Of a stretch of 64,000 nucleotides of DNA, positions 42,001 to 55,100 are shown piece by piece. The stretch comes from Metridium senile (taxonomy: Eukaryota; Cnidaria; Anthozoa; Actiniaria; Metridiidae). Location: positions 16,042,772-16,106,771 of the forward strand of contig OX459102.1 in assembly GCA_949775045.1 (NCBI GenBank). The letters are read 5' to 3'. Numbering within the stretch: position 1 is the stretch's first letter; each line of letters opens with the position of its first letter. Below the pieces are notes generated by a model that saw only the letters and a program-made list of their open reading frames with translations, had not been told where the DNA came from and searched no databases. The position numbers were made by a program, and so were the translations under genes.

Positions 42001-45000
42001 ACCCTGTTGAGGCAGCAAAGGCAACTTGTACTATTGCACTACATGAAAAGAATAAAAAAAACCCTTATAAACGCATTTTAGGTCTGGTCTACCATAGATA
42101 ATTTGTATTCGCTAGTTTTCTTATTAAATTAAACAAATTTCATTATATTACCTATTATTAATATTCTACAAACCTTGAAGTCTTTGTCTTTCATGATCTC
42201 ATTGCTCCCAAGAACGAGTTTTTTTACTCCAAAGATCTCTGATGTTCTACAAAGACCGCCAAGATTGGGTGCCTTGTCAATCAAAGATGCCACAACAATG
42301 AGGTTCCCCCCTGAAGATTTCTGCAGTGAAAGCATTCGTTGTTGCTGCAGCTCAACCATCATCATCTCATCCGGGGGGACAATCTTCCAAGCGATAATCT
42401 TCTTCTGAACATTACCACTATCAGAGATGCCATTAGGATCTGATTCATTGGTGTAGTTACGAGTGGGTGCCTTCTCCCCACGGAAACGACATTGGTAATG
42501 TACTCCAGCACTCTCCTTGTAATTATACGGCTCAGGGACAAACTCCGCTAGATGACGGTCTTTATTGTAAAGAGGTACTCCGTGGGATTCCAACGCCTTC
42601 CAAACGCGCATGCCTAGAACATTTTCTTGGAACTCCACAGGTCGAACCAATTCGTCCTCAGATATCCCAGAATGCTTAGGGATAGTATGATAGATCGTTT
42701 CCATGGAGATGTCTCTGATAGGGTCGAAGTCGAAGAACATGTAATTCTCAAGTAGTTTGACTTTCTCTGCCAATGTGTCATTTATCGTGGCCATGAACTC
42801 TAAGCAAGGCTCGACGATTTCTTTTTCTCTTAGAACTAACTCGAGATTCTCACAGACACAGAAATACCACATTCGCTGTACAGCTACCTGCGCATGCACG
42901 CGCGCTTGGCGATGATTGGTTGAAATCCAAGGAAATACGGCTGATATCGCACGTTTGAAGAAACACGCACGTTTTGTAGGATCGGTCACGCAGTAAATTG
43001 CAAATAACATAGCAACCGTTGCCAGGAGACTGATTCGTCCCAGTCGCTTGTCAGGTTCGTGTTTGAGCTCATCCCATAGCAGTGACGTCATGTCCGGGTA
43101 TCTGGGACAGAAGAATAATGTGAAGATCATCATCATTATTATCATCACAGTAATCATTAACATCATCATCATCATTAACAACATTGTCATCCTTATCAAC
43201 TTCACCTACGCAATCATCATTGGCATCATCAATATCATATTACTACTTCAATCATCAACACCATCATCATCATTATCATCATAGTCATCATAATTATTAT
43301 CATCATCATTATTATCATCATTATCGCATTCATTATCATCTTCATTATTATCATCGTCGTCGTTATTATCATTATCACTGATCAATATTATTATTATCAT
43401 CATCGCATTCATCATCAATACCACTATCACCATCGTTCTTGTCCACCTACCTATTCAATAGATACAGGATAATCCACTGTTGAAAGTTCTGTACCGATAT
43501 TTGATTGGAATCCTCCAGCGATCTAAACGTATAGCGGAGTACCTCCTCAGCACATGCGCCTTGGGTATCTCGCACCAGTATCAACGGTAGAAAAACCAAG
43601 ACGGCCTGCCATGCACGATGTTTTCGGCGATGGCTGCGTGAATTCATGTACATCTTGGCATTGGCAACAGTTATTTCTTTATCTTTCTTGAGAAGAATTT
43701 GAACAATCTCGAGCAAAACTTCATGTACTGAAGGGTTTGAAGCATCAAATGTCAGCAAGATGTTCGTTATTATAACACGAACTTGAGCGTCATCACGTCG
43801 CTCTAATTTACCAAGTGCGCACAGGGGAGACTGGGCTACCATGTCGTGACGTAAGAAGGCATCCACGTGGACGTCAACCACGTGGGACTTCTGTATTGAT
43901 GCGTTGTAGAGGAGCAATTCCACCACTAAATCTTTGTACACTTTTACACTGGAAGAGTACAAGCTCGGTTCCCGTGTCCAGACGTCACTCAACTGTTCAA
44001 CCACTATGTTCATTATCCCTGGTCTGGACTCGCCCTCAATAACTACGTCATCAACACAAGCCTTGACTTTCAAGGTCAGCGGATGCTCCTCAGAGAGCAT
44101 GAGCAGAGATGGACTCATAAGGACAGTCATTGTAGTTTGATAAACCTCCCAGAATGACGGTTTGTCCCACATGACTTTGAGCGTGCCCCAGACCATGTCA
44201 ATAGCGTGAGAACACAACTGCTCGTGTTGGTGGAGTATCTTTGGGATTAGTAAACCTATAGAGATTATAATAGGAAGTACGTTGTCGGAACTTGCCACAT
44301 CTAGCGCTTCGATGGCAGCTTCTAGAACTTGCTTGCTTGAGCTGTTGACAGTCAGCTTGGCTTGTTCGTTGGAGGACACTGTTTCTATATCTTGCTTACG
44401 GCATGCAGTTTCAGTTGTGAAGTGTTCAATGAAGTACGCAGCGGTTTTCCACAGTGCACCTAGGTAGCCAGATACAGAATCTCTCCATGCCGACGTACTG
44501 TCCAGCGCATCCTGGTACGACACATCACTACTAGAAACAGTCCCAGGCTTTTTTGATTCAACACTCAGCTTAAAAGTGGGAATCGCATCAAGGAGGATCT
44601 TGGGAATTGACTCTGAAATAGTCACGTGGTTATCCCTCGTGACGTCACACATCCATGCAAGTAACGTCATTGACTGGTGCATTGATGCCCACTGTTTGCT
44701 GTCATGGTTACTGTAACCTTGGAGATCTTGGATTATATTGATGTTGGACCGAGTGGTAGATTCGAGGAAGGAGCAAAACTGCGCCCATGAAGATTTCAAT
44801 GAAGAGTTATCTGTGTAGAAGTTTAACAATGCTTGGCAAAGTTTGAAATAAGAGAAAGTTTGATATGAATCCACCTCATTATGAAGAGATGCCAACTTTC
44901 TTGTCAAAAGATTCAAAATGTCGTTTAATGAATGAATCAGTGATTTCGTGACCAACTCTTTCGTACGATCACGTGATTCATCGACCGTGTTGTCATGACT

Positions 45001-48000
45001 ACCAGCAGAATCGTCACACAATACTTGTAGCATTGATGCCAGTAGCGTGACAGCTTTGCAGAGTCTTGCCTCTGACATATAAAGCCTTGTACTTGCGTCG
45101 TGGAAATTTTGGAAAATCTTGTTCAAAATTGTAGCAATTGTCTCACAGTACTCGTCTTTATATGAATGAAAAGTATCTGCAACTGCAATGATTATACGAC
45201 CTAGAGATGCTGCTTCGTCGTTAATCAAATCCTGATGACTTTCTTGGTCTTTAAGGAAATTGTCCACCTTCACTGTAAGAAACTGATTTAACTTTTCACT
45301 TTGAATCTCCTTCTCTGAACTTTTCTCCCTTAGTTCTTGTCTCGAATCCTCTGTGTTCCAAATCCAACTGCATAAGCGTTCCCACAGCCAGCTGTTTCTC
45401 TGCAGGCATTCATCTAGTCTCCCAACCGCCAGCAAATTGAAGATGACATCCCAACTAACAAGGGAAGGGTCAGTCAGGTTTGAAACCGTTGTAAGTATGA
45501 ACCCTTTAGATGCTAGGCGGAGATTGATGGCATGAGTTCCTAGATGAAGAAGTATATTTCTTATTCGTTGTAAAGAGTCCGGGCCCAACAAAGGCATACT
45601 TGGCACACTTGATAGAGAATAGAAAACACAAACCAACGGTGCTGCAGCAAAGTGCTGTTCCTCGATGGACGCAATCAGCTTGCTCATGAATTCAACATGC
45701 AAATCCCTTGGTAGCGCAATGAAGCAATTCTTGTAGAATGATCTCAGTGCTGTTCCCACAGCAGAAAATGTCCCTGGGATGCCATCGTGGTCCTTATTAT
45801 ATAGACCATATTCACTAAGCATGGATTGAAAATGTCCCAATATGAAGTCCCAATTTTGAGGGTACAAAAGTGGGGTCTTTGATAGGTCCATATTCATGAT
45901 TTCCAGGACAGCCCACTTGCGTATGAACCTATTTGGATGTAATGATCCCTTGTGAATGATTGTTGCCAGCCATGAGATGTGGAGTTCTTGGGAATCTTGG
46001 GATGAAAAAATGGAAATGAAAATTGTATGAGTTAATGAAAAGCTGAATGGATCAATATCTAGTGAGTTAGAGGTTGGATGGTTTGGTGAGTGGATAAATA
46101 GATAAATCAATAAAACAATGGATCAATACATACATAAATAAATGAATAAAAAAATGAATGAATGCACGGAGGATAAATATATTTATAGGCAAATGAATGA
46201 AAGAATGAGTGAATGAATGGATGGGTGAATGAACGAATGCATAAATGAGTGAATGAATTGGTGAATGAATGAATGGGTGAGAAAATAAATGAATGAATGA
46301 ATGGGTGAATAAATGAATGAATGAATGGGTGAATAAATGGATGAATGAATGGGTGAATAAATGAATGGGTTAATAAATAAATGGATTTGCAAATAAATGA
46401 ATGGATGAATAGATGGATTGGCCAATGAGTCTATTTATGAATGGAAGCATCAGTGAATGAAAGAACAAATCTTACCTTCATTACTTGACTCTGTAGCACT
46501 CACAATCTTACTTAATCTTGTCAGTACTGGCTTTACTACATGAACCTAAAACAACAGAATAAGACAAATATGAAGTATACACGGACAGACAGACAAACAG
46601 ACAGACAGTACTGGCTTTACTACATGAACCTTAAAACAACAACAGAATAAGACAAATATCAAGTATACATGGACAGACAGACAAACAGACAGTACTGGCT
46701 TTACTACATGAACCTTAAAACAACAACAGAATAAGACAAATATCAAGTATACATGGACAGACAGACAGACAGACAGTACTGGCTTTACTACATGAACCTA
46801 AAACAACAGAATAAGACAAATATGAAGTATACACGGACAGACAGACAGACAGACAGACAGTACTGGCTTTACTACATGAACCTAAAAACAACAACAGAAT
46901 AAGACAAATATCAAGTATACATGGACAGACAGACAGACAGACAGACAGTACTGGCTTTACTACATGAACCTTAAAACAACAACAGAATAAGACAAATATC
47001 AAGTATACATGGACAGACAGACAGACAGACAGACAGTACTGGCTTTACTACATGAACCTAAAAACAACAACAGAATAAGACAAATATCAAGTATACATGG
47101 ACAGACAGACAGACAGACAGACAGTACTGGCTTTACTACATGAACCTTAAAACAACAACAGAATAAGACAAATATCAAGTATACATGGACAGACAGACAG
47201 ACAGACAGTACTGGCTTTACTACATGAACCTAAAAACAACAACAGAATAACATAGACAGACAGACACACAGACAGACAGACTGATGCACAAACAGACAGA
47301 CACACACACACACAAACATTATAATAGACAGACAGACGCACAAACATACAGATAAACAAATGCACAGACAGACACACAAACAAACGTAATGATAGACAGA
47401 CATACAAAGAGACAGACAGACAAATACACAAACAGACAAAAACACAAACAAACATACAGACAGACAAATCACATTAATCAAATGAAGGGACTCACCTGGG
47501 TTTCACTTAGTGTTTCAATCAACAACACAAACTCCTGCCAAATATCCAACCAGAATTTCTTCTTCTTAGGCTCCCAGGTAAATATGACAGCACCATGTTC
47601 ACTCTTGACTTCAAAACACAGACTCTCTTTCTCAACATGGTCCAGGGCCCTTTTGAGCAGGTACATAGACCGCTTACTGGATAAAGGGTCCTGTAGCTGC
47701 AGCCCCTGCTGTATTAGTTCCCAGAACTTTGGATCATGTAGAATACTTGCATTTAAAGTGGAATTCATGATAAAGATATCAATGAGACTGCACAAAGTTG
47801 CATAGTATATTTGTAGGTTGTCAGTTTTGCTCGAAGTGGAGAATGTTTCTTTCTGTGCTATTTCTTTGACTCTGGACCAGAGAGTCTACATGAAAAAATG
47901 GGAAACAAATTAAGATGTATTAAACTAACACTCTACTAGATTGGTAATTTAAGTCAGTGTTTTTTACATTGTTGTTTCCACTGGTGTAAAATCAATGATG

Positions 48001-48878
48001 GGGTTCTTGAGAATTATGATAATGATGGTATATAATTATGATGGCGTTGATGATGATGATTTATTTATTTATTGGATAATTCTGATGATGATAACAATCA
48101 ATAATTTTAATAGCAATGATAATAGTGATGATGATTATGATGCTTTTTTATGATGATGATTTTATGATTGATTGGAAAATAATTGTAATAGTGATCATTA
48201 TCACCATGATGATGATGTAATCGATTATGATAGTGTTGATGATAGTTATGATAATGATAGTTATGAGGATAATAATAACGATCATTAACTGATCACACTC
48301 ACCTGGAGTCTCAGTTCAGTAGCTGCTCCATTGTCTTGTATCAAAAACATTGGCAATATTCCACTAGAAATCCTTGCACACATAAGCTCATCTGACTTAC
48401 ACAGAACATCCAACAAACAACTAAACAGTTTCTCGTTTGACTCCTCATCAACAACACTCCTTCCCTCCTTCATTAGATAACTTACAAGATCCAAAGATGC
48501 AACCACAGGGAGCCCGCTCGGGGACATTGATTCTTTTGAACAATTCGATAAACTTTCTAAACATGCATTGATCACTTCATGGACTAATCCGTTAGGTCCT
48601 ATAGCACAGCAGAGGACTATAAGCTCATACACTGAGTATAAAACAACTCTTTCTTCAAAGTTTTTGGATAAAACCGGGAGGCAATAATCTTGATATATTC
48701 GCCTTATTGTTTCGTCGGTTATTTCACCATGTTCTTGTAAAGATAAGAGGACTGATTTCAAGGAGCAGTAAAATTCACCATTTCGCTTGCAGTCGGGAGT
48801 GTCTAAGTAGCCAGACAGGATCGTTTTGAGCTGAGACGGGCTTGAATTTTGTAGCAAACGCTGAACCAAGTCAGCCAT
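39090..48878 (-). CDS. TARBP1: TARBP1, tRNA (guanosine-2'-O)-methyltransferase, complete
   Basis: Animal relative of yeast Trm3, which methylates the 2'-OH of G18 in tRNA using S-adenosylmethionine. Exons, 5' to 3': 48878-48303, 47885-47496, 46545-46476, 45995-43451, 43101-42174, 39437-39090. They total 1618 residues, practically the human length. A long helical HEAT-like region occupies most of the protein. The C-terminal SPOUT/SpoU domain (about 1460-1618) shows motif 1 [12 protein letters not shown], motif 2 [12 protein letters not shown] and motif 3 [19 protein letters not shown], with the knot residues intact. The start ATG encodes MADLVQRLL; another in-frame ATG 96 bases upstream would add a 32-residue leader with little resemblance to the family. 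One exon is 2.5 kb, unusually long for this locus. It is divergent from the gene at 49118. Confidence 0.95.
39815..40490. repeat. AAAC/CAAA microsatellite with longer-range repeats
   Basis: AACAAACAAACAAC and GAAAACATACAAAC units recur with block-level duplication (about 39960-40080 resembles 40200-40400). It lies in TARBP1 intron 39438-42173. Long Cys/Leu/Phe frames on the minus strand are repeat artefacts. Confidence 0.9.
40700..41985. repeat. 177-186-bp tandem repeat interrupted by a transposon
   Basis: The block CAATACCACTTA...GACAATTTGTGGCTG...GGTAAAAGATGTTG repeats with junction copies of CAATACCACT at 40851, 41037 and 41945. Subtracting the 731 bp added by the insertion at 41050-41776 restores a period of about 177. 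The first unit is diverged. Confidence 0.8.
41050..41776. mobile_element. TTAA-flanked DNA transposon, non-autonomous, 727 bp
   Basis: Starts GGACGGGGCCTACTA and ends TAGTAGGCCCCGTCC, a 15-bp near-perfect inverted repeat, with TTAA immediately on both sides (41046-41049 and 41777-41780). Neighbouring repeat copies show the uninterrupted CCACTTAAAAA site, supporting a TTAA target duplication. There is no transposase; TTAA target use is typical of piggyBac-type elements, but the termini do not otherwise identify the family. Confidence 0.88.
43115..43440. repeat. ATC/ATT microsatellite
   Basis: Fills almost the entire TARBP1 intron 43102-43450. Confidence 0.9.
46130..46440. repeat. TGAA/TGGA microsatellite
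   Basis: GAATGAATGAATGGGTGAAT-type units in TARBP1 intron 45996-46475. Confidence 0.9.
46546..47245. repeat. Eight-copy array duplicating a TARBP1 3' splice site and exon start
   Basis: Units of 84-88 bp each carry, on the minus strand, TGTTGTT(G)TTTTA(A)G then GTTCATGTAGTAAAGCCAGT and ACTG. These are the acceptor and first eight codons (VHVVKPVL) of exon 46545-46476. The boundary copies lie at 46626-46630, 46710, 46794, 46878, 46966, 47054, 47142 and 47226. The units are separated by TCTGTCTG runs and TATACTTGATATTTGTCTTA. No copy has a 5' splice site at the real exon's position. Confidence 0.93.
47246..47470. repeat. ACAG/CACA microsatellite
   Basis: CAGACAGACACACAAACA-type units continuing from the preceding array up to TARBP1 exon 47885-47496. 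Confidence 0.9.
48000..48290. repeat. GATGAT degenerate microsatellite
   Basis: TGATGATGATTATGATG-type units in TARBP1 intron 47886-48302. Confidence 0.8.
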
Positions 48879-49117
48879 TTTGAACACGTGAAACACGTGT
48901 ATAATGAAGAGGGGCTGAGCACTAGTAGTCAACCTCTCACGTTCACTATCAGGAACGCCTGCTGAAAATTGCAAGCAACATGGAGGGAGGAAGTGGGTGA
49001 GAGTGAAACAATGCTCAAAAGACTGCTTTTAAACGTCTTTAAATTTTGAATCTGAGTTGTAAAAGGATGTAGCATTATTTGGAAGTCTTGTTGGGTTAAT
49101 ATTCACGGGTTTTGGAG
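48879..49117. promoter_or_regulatory. Presumed bidirectional promoter of TARBP1 and the propeller-like gene
   Basis: Only 239 bases separate the two divergent start codons, so both 5' UTRs and any core promoter must lie here or overlap the first exons. No TATA box at a convincing position was seen on either strand. An ACACGTGAAACACGTGT inverted motif at 48884-48900 contains two CACGTG E-boxes. The arrangement is inferred to be a shared promoter. Confidence 0.6.
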
Positions 49118-52100
49118 ATGCGACGAGTGCACACAAGCCCAAGTCAGCGATACAAGGGGCGTGCAACTTCACCATCTGCAAATACTTTCAGCTATGAGCT
49201 GTTTGAGCTTGCTCATGTGTTGAGAGTTCGTCCAAGAGCAAGTCTGCAGACACAGAATGAAGCTACGAATACTGCAAGGAGTAAGTACTAATTGTATTTT
49301 GTTATTTTGGTTTTGTTAATTAAAACAAACAAACCATCAAAACAACTGAAAATAGTCATTCATATAATCGTTCGTTTGCTTGTCCAGAATTCATCCGTTT
49401 TTTTACTCACTCATTTGTTGATCTATTTATTTGTTTGAGTACTGATGTGCAATAATTTTAAGTAACTATGTTATTTAATTCAAGCAAACTATCGAAACAG
49501 CAGATAATAATTATTGGTTCGTTCATTTGTTCGTTTTCAATCATTTATTAAATTCATTTGTTTATTTAGTGATGTACAATCATTTTTTTTTTAACTCTGC
49601 TTATTTGATTTAAATGATTTTCAGACAACCCTCCTGCCCATCTTCCATTCATCCAAACAGCTGTGTGGCACAAAGATGAATATGGATGCTTGCTTGTACT
49701 TCTTTGCAGTAATGGTAAGTTTTGCGTTTTACTAAAACGTACCTTGCTATGACCCCACTGTTCCTATGATCCAACATTAATTCATTTATTCATCCATTCT
49801 TTCATTCATTTATTCAACTTCACATTATTCATTCATCCATTATTCATTCAACCTTCCATTATCCAATCATCCATTATTCATTTTACATTATTTCATCATT
49901 CATTTATTCATCCATCCATTATTTATTTTACATTATTCATTCATCCATTATTCATTCATCCATTATTCATTCATCCATTATTTATTTTACATTATTCATT
50001 CATCCATTATTCATTCATCCATTATTCATTCATCCATTATTCATTCATCCATTATTTATTTTACATTATTCATTCATCCATTATTCATTCATCCATTATT
50101 CATTCATCCATTATTCATTCATCCATTAGTCATTCATCCATTATTCATTCATCCATTATTCATTCATCCATTATTCATTCATCCATTATTCATTCATCCA
50201 TTATTCATTCATCCATTATTCATTCATCCATTATTCATTTTACATTATTTCATCATTCATTTATTCATTCATCCATTATTCATTCATCCATTATTCATTC
50301 ATCCATTATTCATTTTACATTATTTCATCATTCATTCATTCATCCATTATTCATTCATCCATTATTCATTCATCCATTATTCATTCATCCATTATTCATT
50401 TTACATTATTTCATTCATTCATTCATCCATTATTCATTCATCCATTATTCATTTTACATTATTTCATTCATCCATTATTTCATCATTCATTCATTCATTA
50501 TTCATTCATCCATTATTCATTCATCCATTATTCATTCATCCATTATTTATTCATCCATCCTTTCATTCGTTCATTCATCCATCCATCCATCCATTTATTT
50601 ATTCATTCTTTCATTCATCAATTCATTAATCCATTATTCATTCAACCTTCATCCATCAATCCATCCATTCATTCATTCATTCTTTCACCAATTCATTCAT
50701 TCATGCATCCATTCATTTATACATTCATTCATCCATCCATTCATCCATCCATCAATCCATTCATTCATTCATTCATTCATTCATCCATCCATTTATTCAT
50801 CCATTTATTCATCCATCCATTTATTCATTCATTCATCCATCCATTTATTCATTCATTCATTCATTCATCCATTTATTCATTCATTCATTCATCCATTCAT
50901 CAATCCATTCATTCATTCATTCATCCATCCATCCATCCATTCATTTATTCATTCATTCATCCATCCATCCATCCATTCATTCATTCATTCATTCATTCAT
51001 TCATCCATCCATCCATCCATCCATCCATTCATTTATTCATTCATCCATCCATCAATCCATTCATTCATCCATCCATTTATTCATTTATTCATCCATCAAT
51101 CAATCCATCCATCCATCCATCCATCCATCCATCCATCCATCCATCCATCCATCCATCCATCCATCCATCCATCCATCCATCCATCCATCCATCCATCCAT
51201 CCATCCATCCATCCATCCATTCATTCATTCATTCATTCATTCATCCATCCATTTATTCATCCATCCATCCATCCATCCATCCATCCATCCATCCATCCAT
51301 CCATCCATCCATCCATCCATCCATTCATTTATTCACTCATCCATCCATCCATCCATCCATCCATCCATCCATCCATCCATTTATTCATTCATCCATCCAT
51401 CAATCCATCCATTCATTTATTCATTCATCCATCCATCCATCCATTCATCCATCCATTTATTGGTTTATTTGTATACTGTCTGCTGTATTTATTGATTTTA
51501 AGATATCATTCAGTCCAAAAAATAAAATACTAATATACATTAATTCTTCTTAATAGGTGCTCTTCTTGTGTGGAGTGCTAGTAAAACTGAAGCTCCTGCC
51601 ACCAAACAAATATCATGGTTCCAGGTAGATTTTCCTCATTTTTCTATGCATTAATAGAGCTCTTATTATAGTTGTATGCAAATGTTTTCAAACTATGGAT
51701 TCAAGTCACAGCTCTTGGGCAAAAACAAAAACTTGGCCCGAAAACCTCAACTTGAATTCATTGTTCAAAAACATACAACTTTGATAACAGCTATTATGTC
51801 AAATGTCATTATCCTAGCTTGCTAAAAAATATCATAGTTAGTGTTGTCATAGAATGATATTAATAAGTTCCTGCATGAAGTGTCTTTTCTATCTTAATAT
51901 TATATTCTTGATATCTATGAATTACTGAGCAGTCATTGTTGGATTTTTGAACCTTTAGAATCCCAAGAGAGCTATTAAAGCCCTGTCATTAGACCCAAGT
52001 GGGAGTTGGTTGGTGTGTGCTTGTATGGACACAAACCTTTATATTGTACCTGTACATAATATAGTAAAGGTAGGGATTGAATGTAATACCAAGTCATCAT

Positions 52101-55100
52101 AACGTCATCATTATCATCCTCATCATCCTCATCATCCTCATCAATATCATCATCTTCATCATCATCAACATCATCACTATAACCATCAAAATCATCATGA
52201 TCATGATTATCAAAATGCTAAATTTATAGAATTGTTATAATTTTAACATGGTTTATTTTCTTACAGACAGTGGGGAGAAAACTGCCTCAAAACAGTCCAT
52301 GGACAAAAGATGATATCACCAAAGTACCATCACAGTACACTAGAAGTAAGTCTAATCCAATCAATACTTACAGAGGGGGAAAGGGGATCCTCAACACTGC
52401 AACACCTCAAAAACAATCAGCAACACCGCATCACAATATCCCTTACCAAACACTACGAACACCACAAATTTTACAATTCATCGCTGCCGCAGCATTGGAA
52501 AAACAAACACCGTCACATGCAAAGGCATTTACAGCACCACAACACCCCACTTTGAAAGTTTTTTCACTAAAACACCACAAAAAATATACATCAACACCGC
52601 AACACCGCAATCCTCCACATCTGTTACGCCACAAAATGTAATAACTTGACAAAATGTAAGACTGACACATAATGTCAGTAATACAAATTGACACAAAATG
52701 TAATAATGACGCAAAATGTAATACAAACTGACACAAAATGTAATAGCTATATTAACACAAAATGTAATACATCTTGACACAATATGTAATAACTTTTTCA
52801 ACGCAAAATGTAATACATTTTGACACAAAATGTAATAACCTTCCTCAGTGTCTTCAGAACAAAACTAAACTGTGTGATCATATCATCCCTTATGTCATCT
52901 CTAAAACATCTCTTACGTAATTGTGACGGCACCCAACTTTTTAAAACCTTAACAGAGCTGGGTTTTTTGGACTTACTGTTGTCATTTTTCTGTCACTTAC
53001 TGATGTCTAATGCAGACATTCGTGTCCGTCGGATCATTAGGATTGAAGTCCAATGCTTGGGTGAAACTTGTTTTCTACGGCCATGGTTGGTACAGAGTAA
53101 AACAATTTATTTGGGAAGTAAGCAGAATTGACTTTTATTTAAGATTCTTTTATACCAAACCATAATACTAGCAAAATGACAGTTGAGCTTACAAAATGAC
53201 GTGTCTGTTGTTCAGTGTCAATTTGTTTTTTTTGTGATGCTAACTAAAATCTTAACACCGAAAGGAGAGTTTTCCAGTTGCGCACTTCAAGTTATACGCT
53301 TTTTGAATTTTATTTTGAAACAAAAAAACAGTTTATACTTAGCAATATTTTATAACTTTTTATATTTTTACGAAAAAATGTGGCTTTTTTGAATATTCTT
53401 TTCTAACGTTTTAACTATCTCTTGTTAAAAAAGCTCGCAACTCATATAGACTAATAATAGTGTTTGTCAACTTAAAATAGGCATTGATTTTTCAACTTTC
53501 GATTATTTTTCCTCTGGCTTTTTTTTCCTTGGCAAAATGAGATTTTCTTACATCGAATGAAATAAACCTCTTTACCTCCATATGCAAATTGCCATTTTCA
53601 GACCATGTGTCAATCCCTTGAGAATTGTTTTCTTATGATGATCGTGTTATATCATTTACATGTGAAACAAACAATTCCCAAGATAGCATCACGTGATCTG
53701 AAATGGGACAACAAACAAGGAAGGGAGAGAGGTATATTCAGTTTGTATGCCACAATTACGTAAGAGATGTTTTAGAGATGACATATGGGATGATATGATC
53801 ACACAGTTTAGTTTTGTTCTGAAGACACAGAGGAAGGTTATTACATTTTGTGTCAGTTTGTATTACATTCTGTGTCAGTCTTACATTTTGTGCAAGTTAT
53901 TACATTTTGTAGCATAACAGCCCCCTAGGTTCGAAAATTTCAATTTTTTGACTAAATTGAAATTGTTGAATTTTTCATCTATTTTGATTGGTAATCATTC
54001 TAGGATTGATCAGATAGCATATACACTTCAATCAGATAGTTTTAGGGATGTTTAGAAAAATATTGAAAATTGATCAAAATTGAGAATTTTTCCTCTACCC
54101 CCTAGCATCGAAAATTTCAATTTTTTGACTAAACTGAAATTGTTGAATTTTTCATCTATTTTGATTGGTAATCATTCTAAGATTGATCAGATAGCATATA
54201 CACTTCAATCAGATAGTTTTAGGGATGTTTAGAAAAATATTGAAAATTGATCAAAATTGAGAATTTTTCCTCTACCCCCTAGCATCGAAAATTTCAATTT
54301 TTTGACTAAACTGAAATTGTTGAATTTTTCATCTATTTTGATTGGTAATCATTCTAGGATTGATCAGATAGCATATACACTTCAATCAGATAGTTTTAGG
54401 GATGTTTAGAAAAATATTGAAAATTGATCAAAATTGAGAATTTTTCCTCTACCCCCTAGCATCGAAAATTTCAATTTTTTGACTAAATTGAAATTGTTGA
54501 ATTTTTCATCTATTTTGATTGGTAATCATTCTAGGATTGATCAGATAGCATATACACTTCAATCAGATAGTTTTAGGGATGTTTAGAAAAATATTGAAAA
54601 TTGATCAAAATTGAGAATTTTTCCTCTACCCCTTAGCATCGAAAATTTCAATTTTTTGACTAAACTGAAATTGTTGAATTTTTCATCTATTTTGGTTGGT
54701 AATCATTCTAGGATTGATCAGATAGCATATACACTTCAATCAGATAGTTTTAGGGATGTTTAGAAAAATATTGAAAATTGATCAAAATTGAGAATTTTTC
54801 CTCTACCCCCTAGCATCGAAAATTTCAATTTTTTGACTAAACTGAAATTGTTGAATTTTTCATCTATTTTGATTGGTAATCATTCTAGGATTGATCAGAT
54901 AGCATATACACTTCAATCAGATAGTTTTAGGGATGTTTAGAAAAATATTGAAAATTGATCAAAATTGAGAATTTTTCCTCTACCCCCTAGCATCGAAAAT
55001 TTCAATTTTTTGACTAAATTGAAATTGTTGAATTTTTCATCTATTTTGATTGGTAATCATTCTAGGATTGATCAGATAGCATATACACTTCAATCAGATA

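Noticed and set aside
48879..48974. Alternative TARBP1 start at 48974
   Set aside because: In frame, but the extra 32 residues look like translated 5' UTR and the downstream MADLVQRLL start fits the family length.
50703..51533. 276-codon HPSIHPSIH open frame
   Set aside because: Pure ATCC/ATTC repeat lying in an intron; no other coding signal.
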